Of a stretch of 64,000 nucleotides of DNA, positions 17,451-26,351 are shown in pieces. The number at the start of each line of letters is the position of its first letter. The first letter of the stretch is position 1. A program made the position numbers and the translations under genes. The notes below the pieces were generated by a model. That model had not been told where the DNA came from. It saw only the letters and a program-made list of their open reading frames with translations, and did not search any database. This DNA comes from Gammaproteobacteria bacterium (GTDB lineage Bacteria > Pseudomonadota > Gammaproteobacteria > Burkholderiales > Burkholderiaceae_C), in NCBI GenBank assembly GCA_018828125.1, contig JAHJWB010000006.1, forward strand, positions 62,001 through 126,000, in the 5' to 3' direction.

Positions 17451-18476
17451 ATGGATTCCGTCAGCCAACTTGTCCTCGGCGCCGCCGTTGCCATCTCCAC
17501 CATGGGGCGCCGCACCGCCCTCTGGAAAGCCGCACTGTGGGGCGGTATCGCAGGCACGCTGCCCGACCTGGATGCGCTCATCAACCACGGAGACGCCATC
17601 TTGAACATGGTGCTGCACCGGTCCGAGAGCCATTCGCTGTTCTATCTGACCGCGCTGTCGGTGCCGCTGGCGTGGGCGGTATCGCGCCTGCACGGCGAGC
17701 CGCACCTGTTCACACGCTGGTGGCTGGCGCTGTGGCTTGCGCTCATCACCCACCCCCTGCTGGACTGGATGACGGTGTACGGCACGCAGTTGCTGCTGCC
17801 GTTCACCAACTTTCCGTATGCGGTGGGCAGTGTGTTCATCATCGACCCGCTGTACACCGTGCCGCTGCTGGTGGGCGTCCTGGCTGCCTTGCTGTTGCGC
17901 CGAGGCCGCGGTCTGGCATGGGCTCGCACCGGGCTGGCGGTAAGCACGGCCTACCTCGCGTGGAGTGTGGTGGCGCAACACCAGGCCGTGAACCAGATCA
18001 TGGCGTCGCCCCCGGAACCCAACCTGCCACCCCACCAGCTGTTGGTCACGCCAGCGCCTTTCAACACCCTGTTGTGGCGCGCGGTGGCGGTCACGCCCAC
18101 CCACTACTACGAGGGCTACACCTCGCTGCTCGACGGCGGTCGCCCCGTGCGCTGGACCCAACACCCGCGCGGTGCAGAGCTCTACACCCAGCATCAGGCC
18201 AGCCCTCTGGTGGACCGCGTGGCGCGTTTCAGCCACGGGTTTTTCAAGATGTCTGAAACAGGCGGTGAGGTCTTCATTACCGACCTGCGCATGGGCAACG
18301 AACCCACCTACACGTTTCACTTCAATCTGGGCCCATCCGAGCAGATAGCAGCGGGCCAACACGCCACCACCCAGCAGTGGATGCGGCCAGACCTGGCCAC
18401 CGCCCTGCCCTGGCTGTGGCAGCGCATGTGGGGGCGCGATGTGACACTTTCAGGCAGTCCCCCGCGGGCTCAATGA
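17451..18476 (+). CDS. YdjM-like membrane-bound metal-dependent hydrolase (DUF457)
   Basis: The 341-residue protein has about four hydrophobic helices in its first half and a soluble C-terminal half. The family's metal-ligand pattern is visible: GTLPDLDAL, HRSESHSLFY and THPLLDWMT place His and Asp residues at the membrane face. Members are annotated as putative metal-dependent hydrolases on sequence grounds only; the biochemical role is unknown. The gene follows the dioxygenase by 140 bp and ends at a strong terminator. The ATG start is supported by the hydrophobic N-terminus that follows directly (QLVLGAAVAIS). Confidence 0.85.
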   Translation: MDSVSQLVLGAAVAISTMGRRTALWKAALWGGIAGTLPDLDALINHGDAILNMVLHRSESHSLFYLTALSVPLAWAVSRLHGEPHLFTRWWLALWLALITHPLLDWMTVYGTQLLLPFTNFPYAVGSVFIIDPLYTVPLLVGVLAALLLRRGRGLAWARTGLAVSTAYLAWSVVAQHQAVNQIMASPPEPNLPPHQLLVTPAPFNTLLWRAVAVTPTHYYEGYTSLLDGGRPVRWTQHPRGAELYTQHQASPLVDRVARFSHGFFKMSETGGEVFITDLRMGNEPTYTFHFNLGPSEQIAAGQHATTQQWMRPDLATALPWLWQRMWGRDVTLSGSPPRAQ

Positions 18477-18510
18477 AAAAGGGGCTGGCGCAAACGCCAG
18501 CCCCTTTGCC
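18473..18510. terminator. Bidirectional rho-independent terminator
   Basis: Perfect 10-bp stem GGGGCTGGCG / CGCCAGCCCC with loop CAAA, flanked by an A-run on one side and TTTG on the other. It separates the convergent YdjM-like gene and ompW. Confidence 0.85.
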
Positions 18511-18541
18511 TTGGAAGACTCTCGCTACAACCCGAACAGGC

Positions 18542-19132
18542 TCAGAACCGCCAGCCCAGACCCACGCCCACCAGAACGGGATCGACTTTGAAGGTGCCCA
18601 GCTTGGCGCCACCCGCCGTGACATCGGTCTTGATGTAGACCTTCTTCACATCCAAGTTCAGGTACAGGTTCTTGGCCAGCGGAATGTCTACACCCACCTG
18701 CAGCGCGGGGCCAAAGCTGTTGCGGTCGATGTCCACGCCGGCGGGCAGTTTCACGCTGGAAAAGCGTGTGTAGTTCAGGCCAGCACCCACATATGGCTTG
18801 AAGCCAGGCGCATCAAAGTGGTACTGCAGCAAAAGGGCAGGCGGTAGGTGCTTGAGCGAGCCGATGACCGTGCCCGAAGCGCTCAGAGTCTGCTTTTGCG
18901 GCACCGTAAGGATCAATTCGGCTGCCACGTTCTTGTTGAAGAAGTACGTGATGTCGACTTCAGGAAGCGTCTTGTCGTTGATGGTCAGGCCCAGCGGCGT
19001 GCTGTCCTTGTTGGCGCTGTTCAAGTGCACCACACGTGCACGGACCATCCAAGGCCCCTCAGCCTGTTGCGCCAGGGCTGCGCCGGACGTCAGGGCACAC
19101 AGAACGGCGATAGCCAGCAGGTTTTTTTTCAT
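18542..19132 (-). CDS. ompW: OmpW family outer-membrane protein
   Basis: OmpW is an eight-stranded outer-membrane beta-barrel implicated in transport of small hydrophobic compounds and stress adaptation. I start at MKKNLLAIAVLCALTSGAALA (19132), a textbook signal peptide cleaved near AQQ; the ORF track adds four residues. Family features include the DITYFFNKNVAAELIL strand pair, the HLPPALLLQYHF segment, YVGAGLNYTRF, and the C-terminal aromatic WRF that barrel proteins need for BAM recognition. At about 196 residues it is a normal length. An FNR-type box lies about 100 bases upstream, in keeping with oxygen control of ompW in enterobacteria. Confidence 0.93.
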   Translation of the reverse strand: MKKNLLAIAVLCALTSGAALAQQAEGPWMVRARVVHLNSANKDSTPLGLTINDKTLPEVDITYFFNKNVAAELILTVPQKQTLSASGTVIGSLKHLPPALLLQYHFDAPGFKPYVGAGLNYTRFSSVKLPAGVDIDRNSFGPALQVGVDIPLAKNLYLNLDVKKVYIKTDVTAGGAKLGTFKVDPVLVGVGLGWRF

Positions 19133-19233
19133 GTGATTTCGCATCGGTTGGACGGGGACGACCCCCGTGCATGCATTGAACCGCTGCGGGCACCTGCGGG
19201 CCTTGCCTTAACGCAAGACCCTCCTATTAACCC

Positions 19234-19248
19234 TTAGATCTACATCAA
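19234..19248 (-). promoter_or_regulatory. FNR/ANR-like box upstream of ompW
   Basis: On the minus strand the sequence reads TTGATGTAGATCTAA. It matches the FNR consensus TTGATnnnnATCAA apart from one base. It lies about 100 bases upstream of the ompW start and just after the DUF808 stop codon. Confidence 0.45.
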
Positions 19249-19257
19249 GGATGCGCG

Positions 19258-20247
19258 TCAGTGCGCGGTGGACTTGCCACGCAGGCGCTTCACCAGCGTC
19301 ACCCCCACCAGCACCAGGCCACCCGCCACAATGCCCACCACCGCATTGAGCAGGTTGGGGACCAGCACCTCCCACAGCGGGCCCACGGGCCACTGCGCAG
19401 ACGCCGCACCCGCAGCTTCGACCCAGTGGTGAACGACGGGCACGCCATGCACCAGGATCCCGCCACCCACCAAAAACATGGCCGCGGTACCCGCAATGGA
19501 CAGGCCCTTCATCAGCCAGGGCGCCGCCCGCAGAATGCCGGCGCCAATGGTCCGCGCCACGCTGCTGGACTTGGTGTTGAGCCACAGGCCCAGGTCATCG
19601 AGCTTGACGATGCCCGCCACCAGCCCATACACGCCCGCCGTCATGATGACCGCGATGCCTGACAACACAGCTAGTTGCTGCGCAAAAGGTGCTGTGGCGA
19701 CAGTGCCCAAGGTGATGGCGATGATTTCTGCCGACAGGATGAAGTCGGTGCGCACGGCGCCCTTGATCTTGTCTTTTTCGAAAGCCACCAGATCCACCGC
19801 CGGGTTGGCATTGGCCAAAACCCGGCTTTCGTGTTCGGCAGCTTCCTCATGCGGTGCATGCAAAAACTTGTGGGCGATTTTTTCAAACCCTTCAAAGCAC
19901 AAAAAAGCGCCGCCCACCATCAGCAGCGGGGTTACCGCCCACGGCGCAAACGTGCCGATCAGCAGCGCAGCGGGCACCAGAATGAGCTTGTTGATGAACG
20001 AGCCTTTGCACACGGCCCACACCACCGGAATTTCCCGTTCGGCGCGCACTCCCGACACCTGCTGGGCATTCAGCGCCAGGTCATCCCCCAAAACCCCCGC
20101 GGTTTTCTGGGCAGCGACCTTGGTCATCACCGACACATCGTCGGCCAAGGCGGCACTCTTTTTGGCCGCAACCTTGGTCATGAGGGCCACGTCATCGAGG
20201 ATGGTGGCGATATCGTCCAACAGGGCAAGCAGGCTGCCAGAGGCCAT
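19258..20247 (-). CDS. DUF808 domain-containing inner-membrane protein (YedI family)
   Basis: The 329-residue protein matches the DUF808/YedI family along its length. The opening [30 protein letters not shown] is highly characteristic, as are [13 protein letters not shown] and the membrane helices beginning [21 protein letters not shown]. About six to eight membrane segments are visible. The function of the family is unknown; it is an inner-membrane protein. It is transcribed towards ompW but has its own ATG and promoter region (20248-20477, shared divergently with the methyltransferase). Confidence 0.9.
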   Translation of the reverse strand: MASGSLLALLDDIATILDDVALMTKVAAKKSAALADDVSVMTKVAAQKTAGVLGDDLALNAQQVSGVRAEREIPVVWAVCKGSFINKLILVPAALLIGTFAPWAVTPLLMVGGAFLCFEGFEKIAHKFLHAPHEEAAEHESRVLANANPAVDLVAFEKDKIKGAVRTDFILSAEIIAITLGTVATAPFAQQLAVLSGIAVIMTAGVYGLVAGIVKLDDLGLWLNTKSSSVARTIGAGILRAAPWLMKGLSIAGTAAMFLVGGGILVHGVPVVHHWVEAAGAASAQWPVGPLWEVLVPNLLNAVVGIVAGGLVLVGVTLVKRLRGKSTAH

Positions 20248-20477
20248 GGGGATTCCTTGGGGTTGATTGGGGAGGCGCTGCTGTGCGCCATCCGTTGTGC
20301 GCGCGACTATAGCAATACGGGGTCCGCCGAAGTTGCCTGCCTGCGCTGGTCATCGAACCGCCGTTGAACGCGGGCTTGCAACAAGGCCACAATCGCCTGC
20401 AAGGCGCATACTCTCGCCTTCACCCATCATTCCGGGGTCCCTAGAGGCAGCTCTTGAAAGGGCTTCACGCCTGAGCC

Positions 20478-21224
20478 ATGCCTGGCTACCTCACCAAACA
20501 AGAAGACATCTCCGTCGCTGGCGCGGCCGACCTTGTCATCCGCTCGCTTCTGGACAACCAACAGTTTCATGATCCGTTGGGAGAGGCCGAAGCCTTGGGC
20601 ATCTCCTCTGCCACGTGGCCGCTGTTTGGTCTGCTGTGGCCATCGGCAGCCCACTTGGCGCAGCGCATGGCCAGCCGCCCGCTGCTGGCCGGTGAACGGG
20701 TGCTGGAAATTGGCTGTGGCCTTGGATTGGCCAGCTTGGTGTGCCACCGCCGCGGGATCGACATCACGGCCAGTGACTGCCATCCGCTGGCCCGGCAGTT
20801 TCTACAGGAAAACGTGCGCCTGAACGGCATGGTGCCGCTCAAATACCGCACCGGTCAGTGGGGGGCGCAGGCAGAGGTGGCACCAGAAGTACGGTCCCAC
20901 GGGCAGAGCGACAGTCAGACCGCTGGGCAGACGGACGGCGAAGATGGCACCGTGCAAGGCCATTTCGACCTGATCGTGGGCAGTGACGTACTGTACGAGC
21001 GCGACGCCCAGGCGACTCTGGCCCACTTTCTGGACCGCCACGCCGCCAGCGGCGCCCAGATCTGGATCGTGGACCCCAACCGAGGCAACCGCACCACTTT
21101 TCACAAACAGATGGCCGCCCACCGGTTTGTGGTGGTGGAGGAACGCCTGGACCAGCCCGCCCTTGGCAATGTGGCCGCCTACAAAGGCCGACTGATGGTG
21201 TACGAGCGGTCCGTCTTGGGCTGA
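20478..21224 (+). CDS. Class I SAM-dependent methyltransferase (protein-lysine methyltransferase-like)
   Basis: A 248-residue Rossmann methyltransferase. Motif I is VLEIGCGLGLASL and motif II ends DITASDCHPLA. DLIVGSDVLYE matches the (D/E)xxY post-motif of the METTL21/family-16 protein-lysine methyltransferases, whose bacterial relatives have mostly unknown targets. A hydrophilic insert (about residues 135-162, rich in Gln/Ser/Gly/Asp) precedes this motif and is probably a surface loop. A long ATG-initiated frame and a strong terminator directly after the stop make it an independent unit. Confidence 0.85.
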   Translation: MPGYLTKQEDISVAGAADLVIRSLLDNQQFHDPLGEAEALGISSATWPLFGLLWPSAAHLAQRMASRPLLAGERVLEIGCGLGLASLVCHRRGIDITASDCHPLARQFLQENVRLNGMVPLKYRTGQWGAQAEVAPEVRSHGQSDSQTAGQTDGEDGTVQGHFDLIVGSDVLYERDAQATLAHFLDRHAASGAQIWIVDPNRGNRTTFHKQMAAHRFVVVEERLDQPALGNVAAYKGRLMVYERSVLG

Positions 21225-21232
21225 GCACAAAT

Positions 21233-21266
21233 AAAAAAAGGCCGGATCTGGGTGGGTCCGGCCTTA
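21233..21266. terminator. Bidirectional rho-independent terminator
   Basis: Stem AAGGCCGGA / TCCGGCCTT preceded by a seven-A run. It lies between the convergent methyltransferase and purL. Confidence 0.8.
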
Positions 21267-21325
21267 CGCCGTCGCAACGTGCGCTTGGACCCTACGCCAT
21301 GTGGGCGCTGCGCCTCAGATCAATT

Positions 21326-24300
21326 TCAACCGACCCATTTGCGGGCGTTGCGCCAGATGCGCATCCAGGCGCTGTACTGGGCCTTGTCTTCACTGGTCCA
21401 GCTCATCTGCACATTGCGGAAAACGCGCTCGGGGTGCGGCATCATGGCCGTGAAGCGGCCGTCCGCCGTGGTCACGGCCGTCAAGCCGGCCGCGCTGCCG
21501 TTGGGATTGAACGGGTACTGCTCCGTGGCCGCCCCGTGGTTGTCCACGAAGCGCATGGCGGCAATCGCCTTGGCAGCGTCACCCCGGTACTTGAAGTTGG
21601 CATAGCCCTCGCCGTGCGCCACGGCAATCGGCAGGCGGCTGCCCGCCATGCCTTGCAGGAACAGGCTGGGTGACTCCAGCACTTCCACCATCGACAGGCG
21701 CGCCTCGAAACGCTCACTCTGGTTGGTGGTGAAGCGCGGCCAGTCTTGGGCACCGGGGATGATGTCGGCCAGCTCGGCAAACATCTGGCAGCCGTTGCAC
21801 ACCCCGAGGCCGAACGTATCCGTGCGACCGAAGAAGCCCTGGAACTGCGCGGCCAGCACCGGGTTGAACGTGATGGAGCGCGCCCAGCCAATGCCGGCGC
21901 CCAGCGTGTCGCCATAGCTGAAGCCACCGCAGGCGACCACGCCCTTGAAGTCTTCCAGCTTGACGCGGCCGGTCTGCAGGTCGGTCATGTGCACGTCATA
22001 CGCCTCGAAGCCCGCTTCGGTGAAGGCATAGGCCATCTCGATGTGCGAGTTCACGCCCTGCTCGCGCAGGATGGCCACTTTGGGACGGGCCAGGTTCAGG
22101 AACGGCGCAGCCACGTTCTCCGACGCATCAAACGTCAGGTGCACGTGCATGCCGGGGTCGGTGGGCTCGCCCGCTGCGGCATGCTCTGCATCGGCATTGG
22201 CGGGGTTGTCGCGCTGCTGGCAAATCTTCCAGCTCACGGCGTCCCACACCTGGTGCAGGTCGGCCAGCGGTGCGCTGAACACGGCCTTGGCATCGCGCCA
22301 GACCTGCAGCTCGCCCTTGCCCGCGGCAATTTCGGACGACGCAGGGCGCGTCTTGCCCACGAAGTGACTGAACTTGGACATACCGTGGTCACGCAAGGTC
22401 TGCATCACATCGTTGCGTTCTGCGGTGCGCACCTGCAGCAGCACACCCAGTTCTTCGTTGAACAGGGCTTTCAAGGTGAGTTCTTCGCGGCGCGCACCCA
22501 CCTGGCCTGCCCAGTTCTTGGCATCGCCCGTGTCCATGCGGCTGTCGCTGATGCCGTCGCCTTCGGTGACCAGCAGATCCACGTTCAGCGCCACGCCCAC
22601 ATGGCCCGCAAAGGCCATTTCGGCCGCTGCGGCCAGCAGGCCGCCATCGCTGCGGTCGTGGTAGGCCAGGATCTGGCCCTTGGCGCGCAGCGCGTTCACG
22701 GCGTTAACGAGGTTGACCAGGTCTTGGGGGTCGTCCACATCGGGCACCACATCGCCGCTCTGCTCCAGCGTTTGGCCCAGGATGCTGCCGCCCATGCGAT
22801 TCTGGCCCTTGCCCAGGTCGATCAGCACCAGGGTGGTGTCGGCCTCGGTGGCGTCGAGCTGGGGCGTGAGCGTGCCGCGCACGTCGGACAGCGAGGCGAA
22901 GGCGCTCACGATCAGGCTGACGGGCGATGTGACCTTCTTCTTTTCGGAGCCTTCGCTCCACTGCGTGCGCATGGACAGCGAATCCTTACCCACGGGGATG
23001 GACACGCCTAAAGCGGGGCACAACTCCATGCCCACAGCCTTCACGGTTTCGTAAAGCGCGGCGTCTTCGCCGGGCTCGCCACAGGCGGCCATCCAGTTGG
23101 CCGACAGCTTCACGCGCGGAAGCTCAATGGGCGCTGCCAGCAGGTTAGTGATGGCCTCGGCCACAGCCATGCGGCCCGAGGCGGGCGCGTTGATGGCGGC
23201 CAGCGGCGTACGCTCGCCCATGCTCATGGCCTCGCCCGCAAAGCCCTTGTAATCAGCCATCGTCACGGCGCAATCGGCCACGGGCACTTGCCAGGGGCCG
23301 ACCATCTGGTCGCGGTGGCTCAGGCCGCCCACGGTGCGGTCGCCAATGGTGATGAGGAAGCGCTTGGACGCCACCGTGGGGTGGGCCAGCACGTCGATCA
23401 CGGCCTTTTGCAGCGGCACGCCAGTCAAGTCCATCGGTGCGAATTCGCGTACCACGGTCTTCACGTCACGGTGCATCTTGGGCGGCTTGCCCAGCAGCAC
23501 GTTCATGGGCATGTCCACGGGCAGCTTCTGGTCGTCAGCCGTGGCAACAGGGTCGTGCAGCACCAGTTGGCGTTCTTCGGTGGCCGTGCCGATGACGGCA
23601 AACGGGCAGCGCTCGCGTTCGCAGAATGCCTTGAACTGCTCCAAGGATTCGGGCGCAATCGCCAGCACATAACGCTCTTGAGACTCGTTGCTCCAGATTT
23701 CCTTGGGCGCCATGCCCGATTCTTCGAGCTGCACGGCACGCAGGTCAAAGCGTGCGCCACGGCCTGCATCGTTGGTCAATTCAGGGAAGGCGTTGGACAA
23801 ACCGCCCGCACCTACGTCGTGGATGGCCAGGATGGGATTGGCCGTGCCCTGCGCCCAGCAGTGGTTGATGACCTCTTGCGCACGGCGTTCGATCTCGGGG
23901 TTGCCACGCTGCACCGAGTCAAAGTCCAGCTCAGCCGCATTGGTGCCGGTGGCCATGGAACTGGCCGCACTGCCGCCCATGCCGATGCGCATGCCGGGGC
24001 CGCCCAGCTGGATCAGCAGCGAGCCGGCGGGGAATTCGATCTTCTTCGTCAGCTCGGCATCGATCACACCCACGCCGCCCGCGATCATGATGGGCTTGTG
24101 GTAGCCACGCTGCACGCCGCCCACTTCCTGCTCGTACTCGCGGAAGTAACCGTTGAGGTTGGGGCGGCCAAATTCGTTGTTGAACGCTGCGCCGCCCAGT
24201 GGCCCTTCGACCATGATCTGCAGCGGGCTGGCAATGTGCTCGGGCTTGCCCACCGTGCTGCCCCACAGCTTGCCCACGGTGAAGCCGGTGAGACCCGCCT

Positions 24301-25321
24301 TGGGCTTGGAGCCCCGACCCGTGGCGCCTTCGTCGCGGATTTCGCCACCCGCACCGGTGGATGCACCGGGGAACGGGGAGATGGCCGTGGGGTGGTTGTG
24401 GGTCTCCACCTTCATCAGCACATGCTGCGTGGCACTACTTTTTTGATAGCTATTAGCGCTTGATGGATAAGCGCTAGAGGCCATTTTTGCCACAAAACGC
24501 TCGACCTGATGGCCTTCCATGACGGAGGCGTTGTCCGAATACGCAATCACCGTGTGCTGGGGCGCCAGCTGGTGCGTGTTGCGGATCATGCCGAACAGGC
24601 TCTCGTCCTGTGCCACGCCGTCGATCGTGAACTCGGCGTTGAAGATTTTGTGGCGGCAGTGCTCGCTGTTGGCCTGCGCGAACATCATCAGCTCCACATC
24701 GGTGGGGTTGCGCGCGAGACCCGTGAAGGCATTGACCAGATAGTCGATCTCATCGTCTGCCAGCGCCAGGCCGAAACGGGTGTTGGCGGCTTCAAGTGCA
24801 GCACGACCGCCGGCCAGCACGTCCACATGTTCCATGGGTGCGGGCTGCAGTTCGGTGAACAGGGCTGCAGCGGCGCTGCGGTCGGCCACCACAGACTCGG
24901 TCATGCGGTCGTGCAGCAAGGCGGCGACCTGGTCCCATTGCTCGGCGGTCAGCTCGGGCGTCTTGCCCAGCAGGCCGGATTTGAGGCTGATGCGGTATTC
25001 AGTGATGCGCTCCACGCGGCGGATGGCGATACCGCAGTTGCGCGCAATGTCGGTGGCCTTGGAGGCCCAGGGCGACAGCGTGCCCAGGCGGGGCGTGACG
25101 ATGAGCACGGCGCCGTCTTCGGGGCCTGCGTACGGGTCGCCATAGGTCAACAGCGCGGCCAGGCGTTCTTGCTCAGTGGGTGTGGGGGCCGCATCGGTGG
25201 CGACCAGGTGCACGAAACGCGCTGCAATGCCGCTGATCTTGGGGTGAATCGCCTCCAGGGCAGGTTGAAGTTGCTGGGCGCGGAAGGAGCTGAGGGCGTT
25301 GCCGCCCGCCAGCGTGGTCAT
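21326..25321 (-). CDS. purL: Phosphoribosylformylglycinamidine synthase PurL (large single-chain form)
   Basis: PurL converts FGAR, glutamine and ATP to FGAM in purine synthesis. This is the one-chain form: N-terminal PurS-like part, linker, two PurM-like ATP-binding halves ([29 protein letters not shown]) and a C-terminal glutamine amidotransferase (Cys in GVCNGCQMF, His/Glu in [10 protein letters not shown]). I choose the ATG at 25321 ([13 protein letters not shown]); the GTG four codons earlier has no better support. About 1331 residues, slightly above the usual ~1300-1320. Part of the excess is a repeat-derived segment, [16 protein letters not shown], in the variable loop before [11 protein letters not shown]. 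No stop or frameshift is present, and the catalytic motifs are intact, so the enzyme should work. Confidence 0.96.
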   Translation of the reverse strand: MTTLAGGNALSSFRAQQLQPALEAIHPKISGIAARFVHLVATDAAPTPTEQERLAALLTYGDPYAGPEDGAVLIVTPRLGTLSPWASKATDIARNCGIAIRRVERITEYRISLKSGLLGKTPELTAEQWDQVAALLHDRMTESVVADRSAAAALFTELQPAPMEHVDVLAGGRAALEAANTRFGLALADDEIDYLVNAFTGLARNPTDVELMMFAQANSEHCRHKIFNAEFTIDGVAQDESLFGMIRNTHQLAPQHTVIAYSDNASVMEGHQVERFVAKMASSAYPSSANSYQKSSATQHVLMKVETHNHPTAISPFPGASTGAGGEIRDEGATGRGSKPKAGLTGFTVGKLWGSTVGKPEHIASPLQIMVEGPLGGAAFNNEFGRPNLNGYFREYEQEVGGVQRGYHKPIMIAGGVGVIDAELTKKIEFPAGSLLIQLGGPGMRIGMGGSAASSMATGTNAAELDFDSVQRGNPEIERRAQEVINHCWAQGTANPILAIHDVGAGGLSNAFPELTNDAGRGARFDLRAVQLEESGMAPKEIWSNESQERYVLAIAPESLEQFKAFCERERCPFAVIGTATEERQLVLHDPVATADDQKLPVDMPMNVLLGKPPKMHRDVKTVVREFAPMDLTGVPLQKAVIDVLAHPTVASKRFLITIGDRTVGGLSHRDQMVGPWQVPVADCAVTMADYKGFAGEAMSMGERTPLAAINAPASGRMAVAEAITNLLAAPIELPRVKLSANWMAACGEPGEDAALYETVKAVGMELCPALGVSIPVGKDSLSMRTQWSEGSEKKKVTSPVSLIVSAFASLSDVRGTLTPQLDATEADTTLVLIDLGKGQNRMGGSILGQTLEQSGDVVPDVDDPQDLVNLVNAVNALRAKGQILAYHDRSDGGLLAAAAEMAFAGHVGVALNVDLLVTEGDGISDSRMDTGDAKNWAGQVGARREELTLKALFNEELGVLLQVRTAERNDVMQTLRDHGMSKFSHFVGKTRPASSEIAAGKGELQVWRDAKAVFSAPLADLHQVWDAVSWKICQQRDNPANADAEHAAAGEPTDPGMHVHLTFDASENVAAPFLNLARPKVAILREQGVNSHIEMAYAFTEAGFEAYDVHMTDLQTGRVKLEDFKGVVACGGFSYGDTLGAGIGWARSITFNPVLAAQFQGFFGRTDTFGLGVCNGCQMFAELADIIPGAQDWPRFTTNQSERFEARLSMVEVLESPSLFLQGMAGSRLPIAVAHGEGYANFKYRGDAAKAIAAMRFVDNHGAATEQYPFNPNGSAAGLTAVTTADGRFTAMMPHPERVFRNVQMSWTSEDKAQYSAWMRIWRNARKWVG
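24440..24487 (+). repeat. Dispersed palindromic repeat, copy 4, inside purL
   Basis: Consensus copy (TTTTTTGATAGCTATTAGCG, CTTGATGGATAAGCG, CTAGAGGCC) within the purL coding sequence. Read on the purL strand it encodes [16 protein letters not shown] in frame, between the conserved VERFVAK and [11 protein letters not shown]. Confidence 0.93.
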
Positions 25322-25465
25322 GTGCAAGGTCACGGTAGCGGCCTGTTGGGGGTGTGAGGGGTCGATGGTGGTGCCGACCCGGGTTCAGACCGGTGGGCCT
25401 GGGCAGGTGGACAGCCCGGTATTTTACCGGGCGCATCACCCCCACCGGCAGCCGCCGGAGTGCGA

Positions 25466-25474
25466 TGGGATAAT
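25466..25474 (+). promoter_or_regulatory. Extended -10 promoter of map (leaderless arrangement)
   Basis: TGGGATAAT ends exactly 6 bases before the map ATG, the spacing at which transcription would begin on the A of the start codon. There is no Shine-Dalgarno sequence between them. Confidence 0.55.
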
Positions 25475-25480
25475 TGCGGC

Positions 25481-26296
25481 ATGAGCATCACCATCAAAAG
25501 CGCTGAAGACATTGAAGGCATGCGCCTGGCCTGCCGCCTCGCCTCCGAAGTGCTGGACTACATCACCCCGCATATCAAGCCCGGCATCACCACCAAAGAG
25601 ATCGACCGCCTGGGCGCCGAATGCATGGCGCAGCAAGGCACGATTTCGGCCACGGTGGGGTACCAGCCACCGGGCTACCCGCCCTACCCCGCATCCCTGT
25701 GCACCTCGGTCAACCACGTGGTGTGCCACGGCATCCCCAACGACAAGCCCTTGAAGAAGGGTGACATCGTCAACGTGGACGTGACTGTGATCACCAAAGA
25801 CGGCTGGTACGGCGACAACAGCCGCATGTTCTTGATTGGCGAATGCTCGATTGCCGCCAAGCGCCTGTCGGCCCTGACATTTGAAGCCATGTGGCACGGC
25901 ATCGTGCAGGTCAAGCCGGGCGCCCATCTGGGCGATATCGGCCACGCGATTCAGAAATTTGCCGAAGGCCAGGGGTTCTCCATCGTGCGCGAGTTCTGCG
26001 GCCACGGCATTGGCAAAAAATTCCATGAAGAACCCCAGGTGCTGCACTACGGCCGCCCCGGCACGCTGGAAGAACTGGTGCCCGGCATGGTGTTCACCAT
26101 CGAGCCCATGATCAACGCCGGCCGCCGCGAGGTGAAGGACTTTGGGAACGATGGCTGGACCATCGTGACCAAGGACCACAGCCTGTCGGCCCAGTGGGAG
26201 CACACGGTGCTGGTCACCGAAACGGGGTACGAGGTCATGACGCTGTCGGCTGGCTCGCCACCGCTGCCAGCGTTTGTGACGGCAACCGCCACCTGA
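25481..26296 (+). CDS. map: Type I methionine aminopeptidase
   Basis: Map removes the initiator methionine from nascent proteins with small second residues. I use the ATG at 25481 (MSITIKSAEDIEGMR), giving 271 residues; the ORF track start adds seven codons that overlap the promoter. The metal ligands of the pita-bread fold are in place: VNVDVTV and YGDNSRMF (Asp pair), GHGIGKKFHEEP (His), FTIEPMI (Glu) and the final QWEHTVLV (Glu). HGIPN carries the substrate-contacting His. The promoter appears to overlap the start codon region, implying leaderless mRNA. glnD follows 55 bp downstream in the same direction. Confidence 0.96.
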   Translation: MSITIKSAEDIEGMRLACRLASEVLDYITPHIKPGITTKEIDRLGAECMAQQGTISATVGYQPPGYPPYPASLCTSVNHVVCHGIPNDKPLKKGDIVNVDVTVITKDGWYGDNSRMFLIGECSIAAKRLSALTFEAMWHGIVQVKPGAHLGDIGHAIQKFAEGQGFSIVREFCGHGIGKKFHEEPQVLHYGRPGTLEELVPGMVFTIEPMINAGRREVKDFGNDGWTIVTKDHSLSAQWEHTVLVTETGYEVMTLSAGSPPLPAFVTATAT

Positions 26297-26351
26297 GCAA
26301 TACCGCAGGCCGTCACTCTGCGCCAGCCAGCAGCTCGGGAGTGACGGCGCC

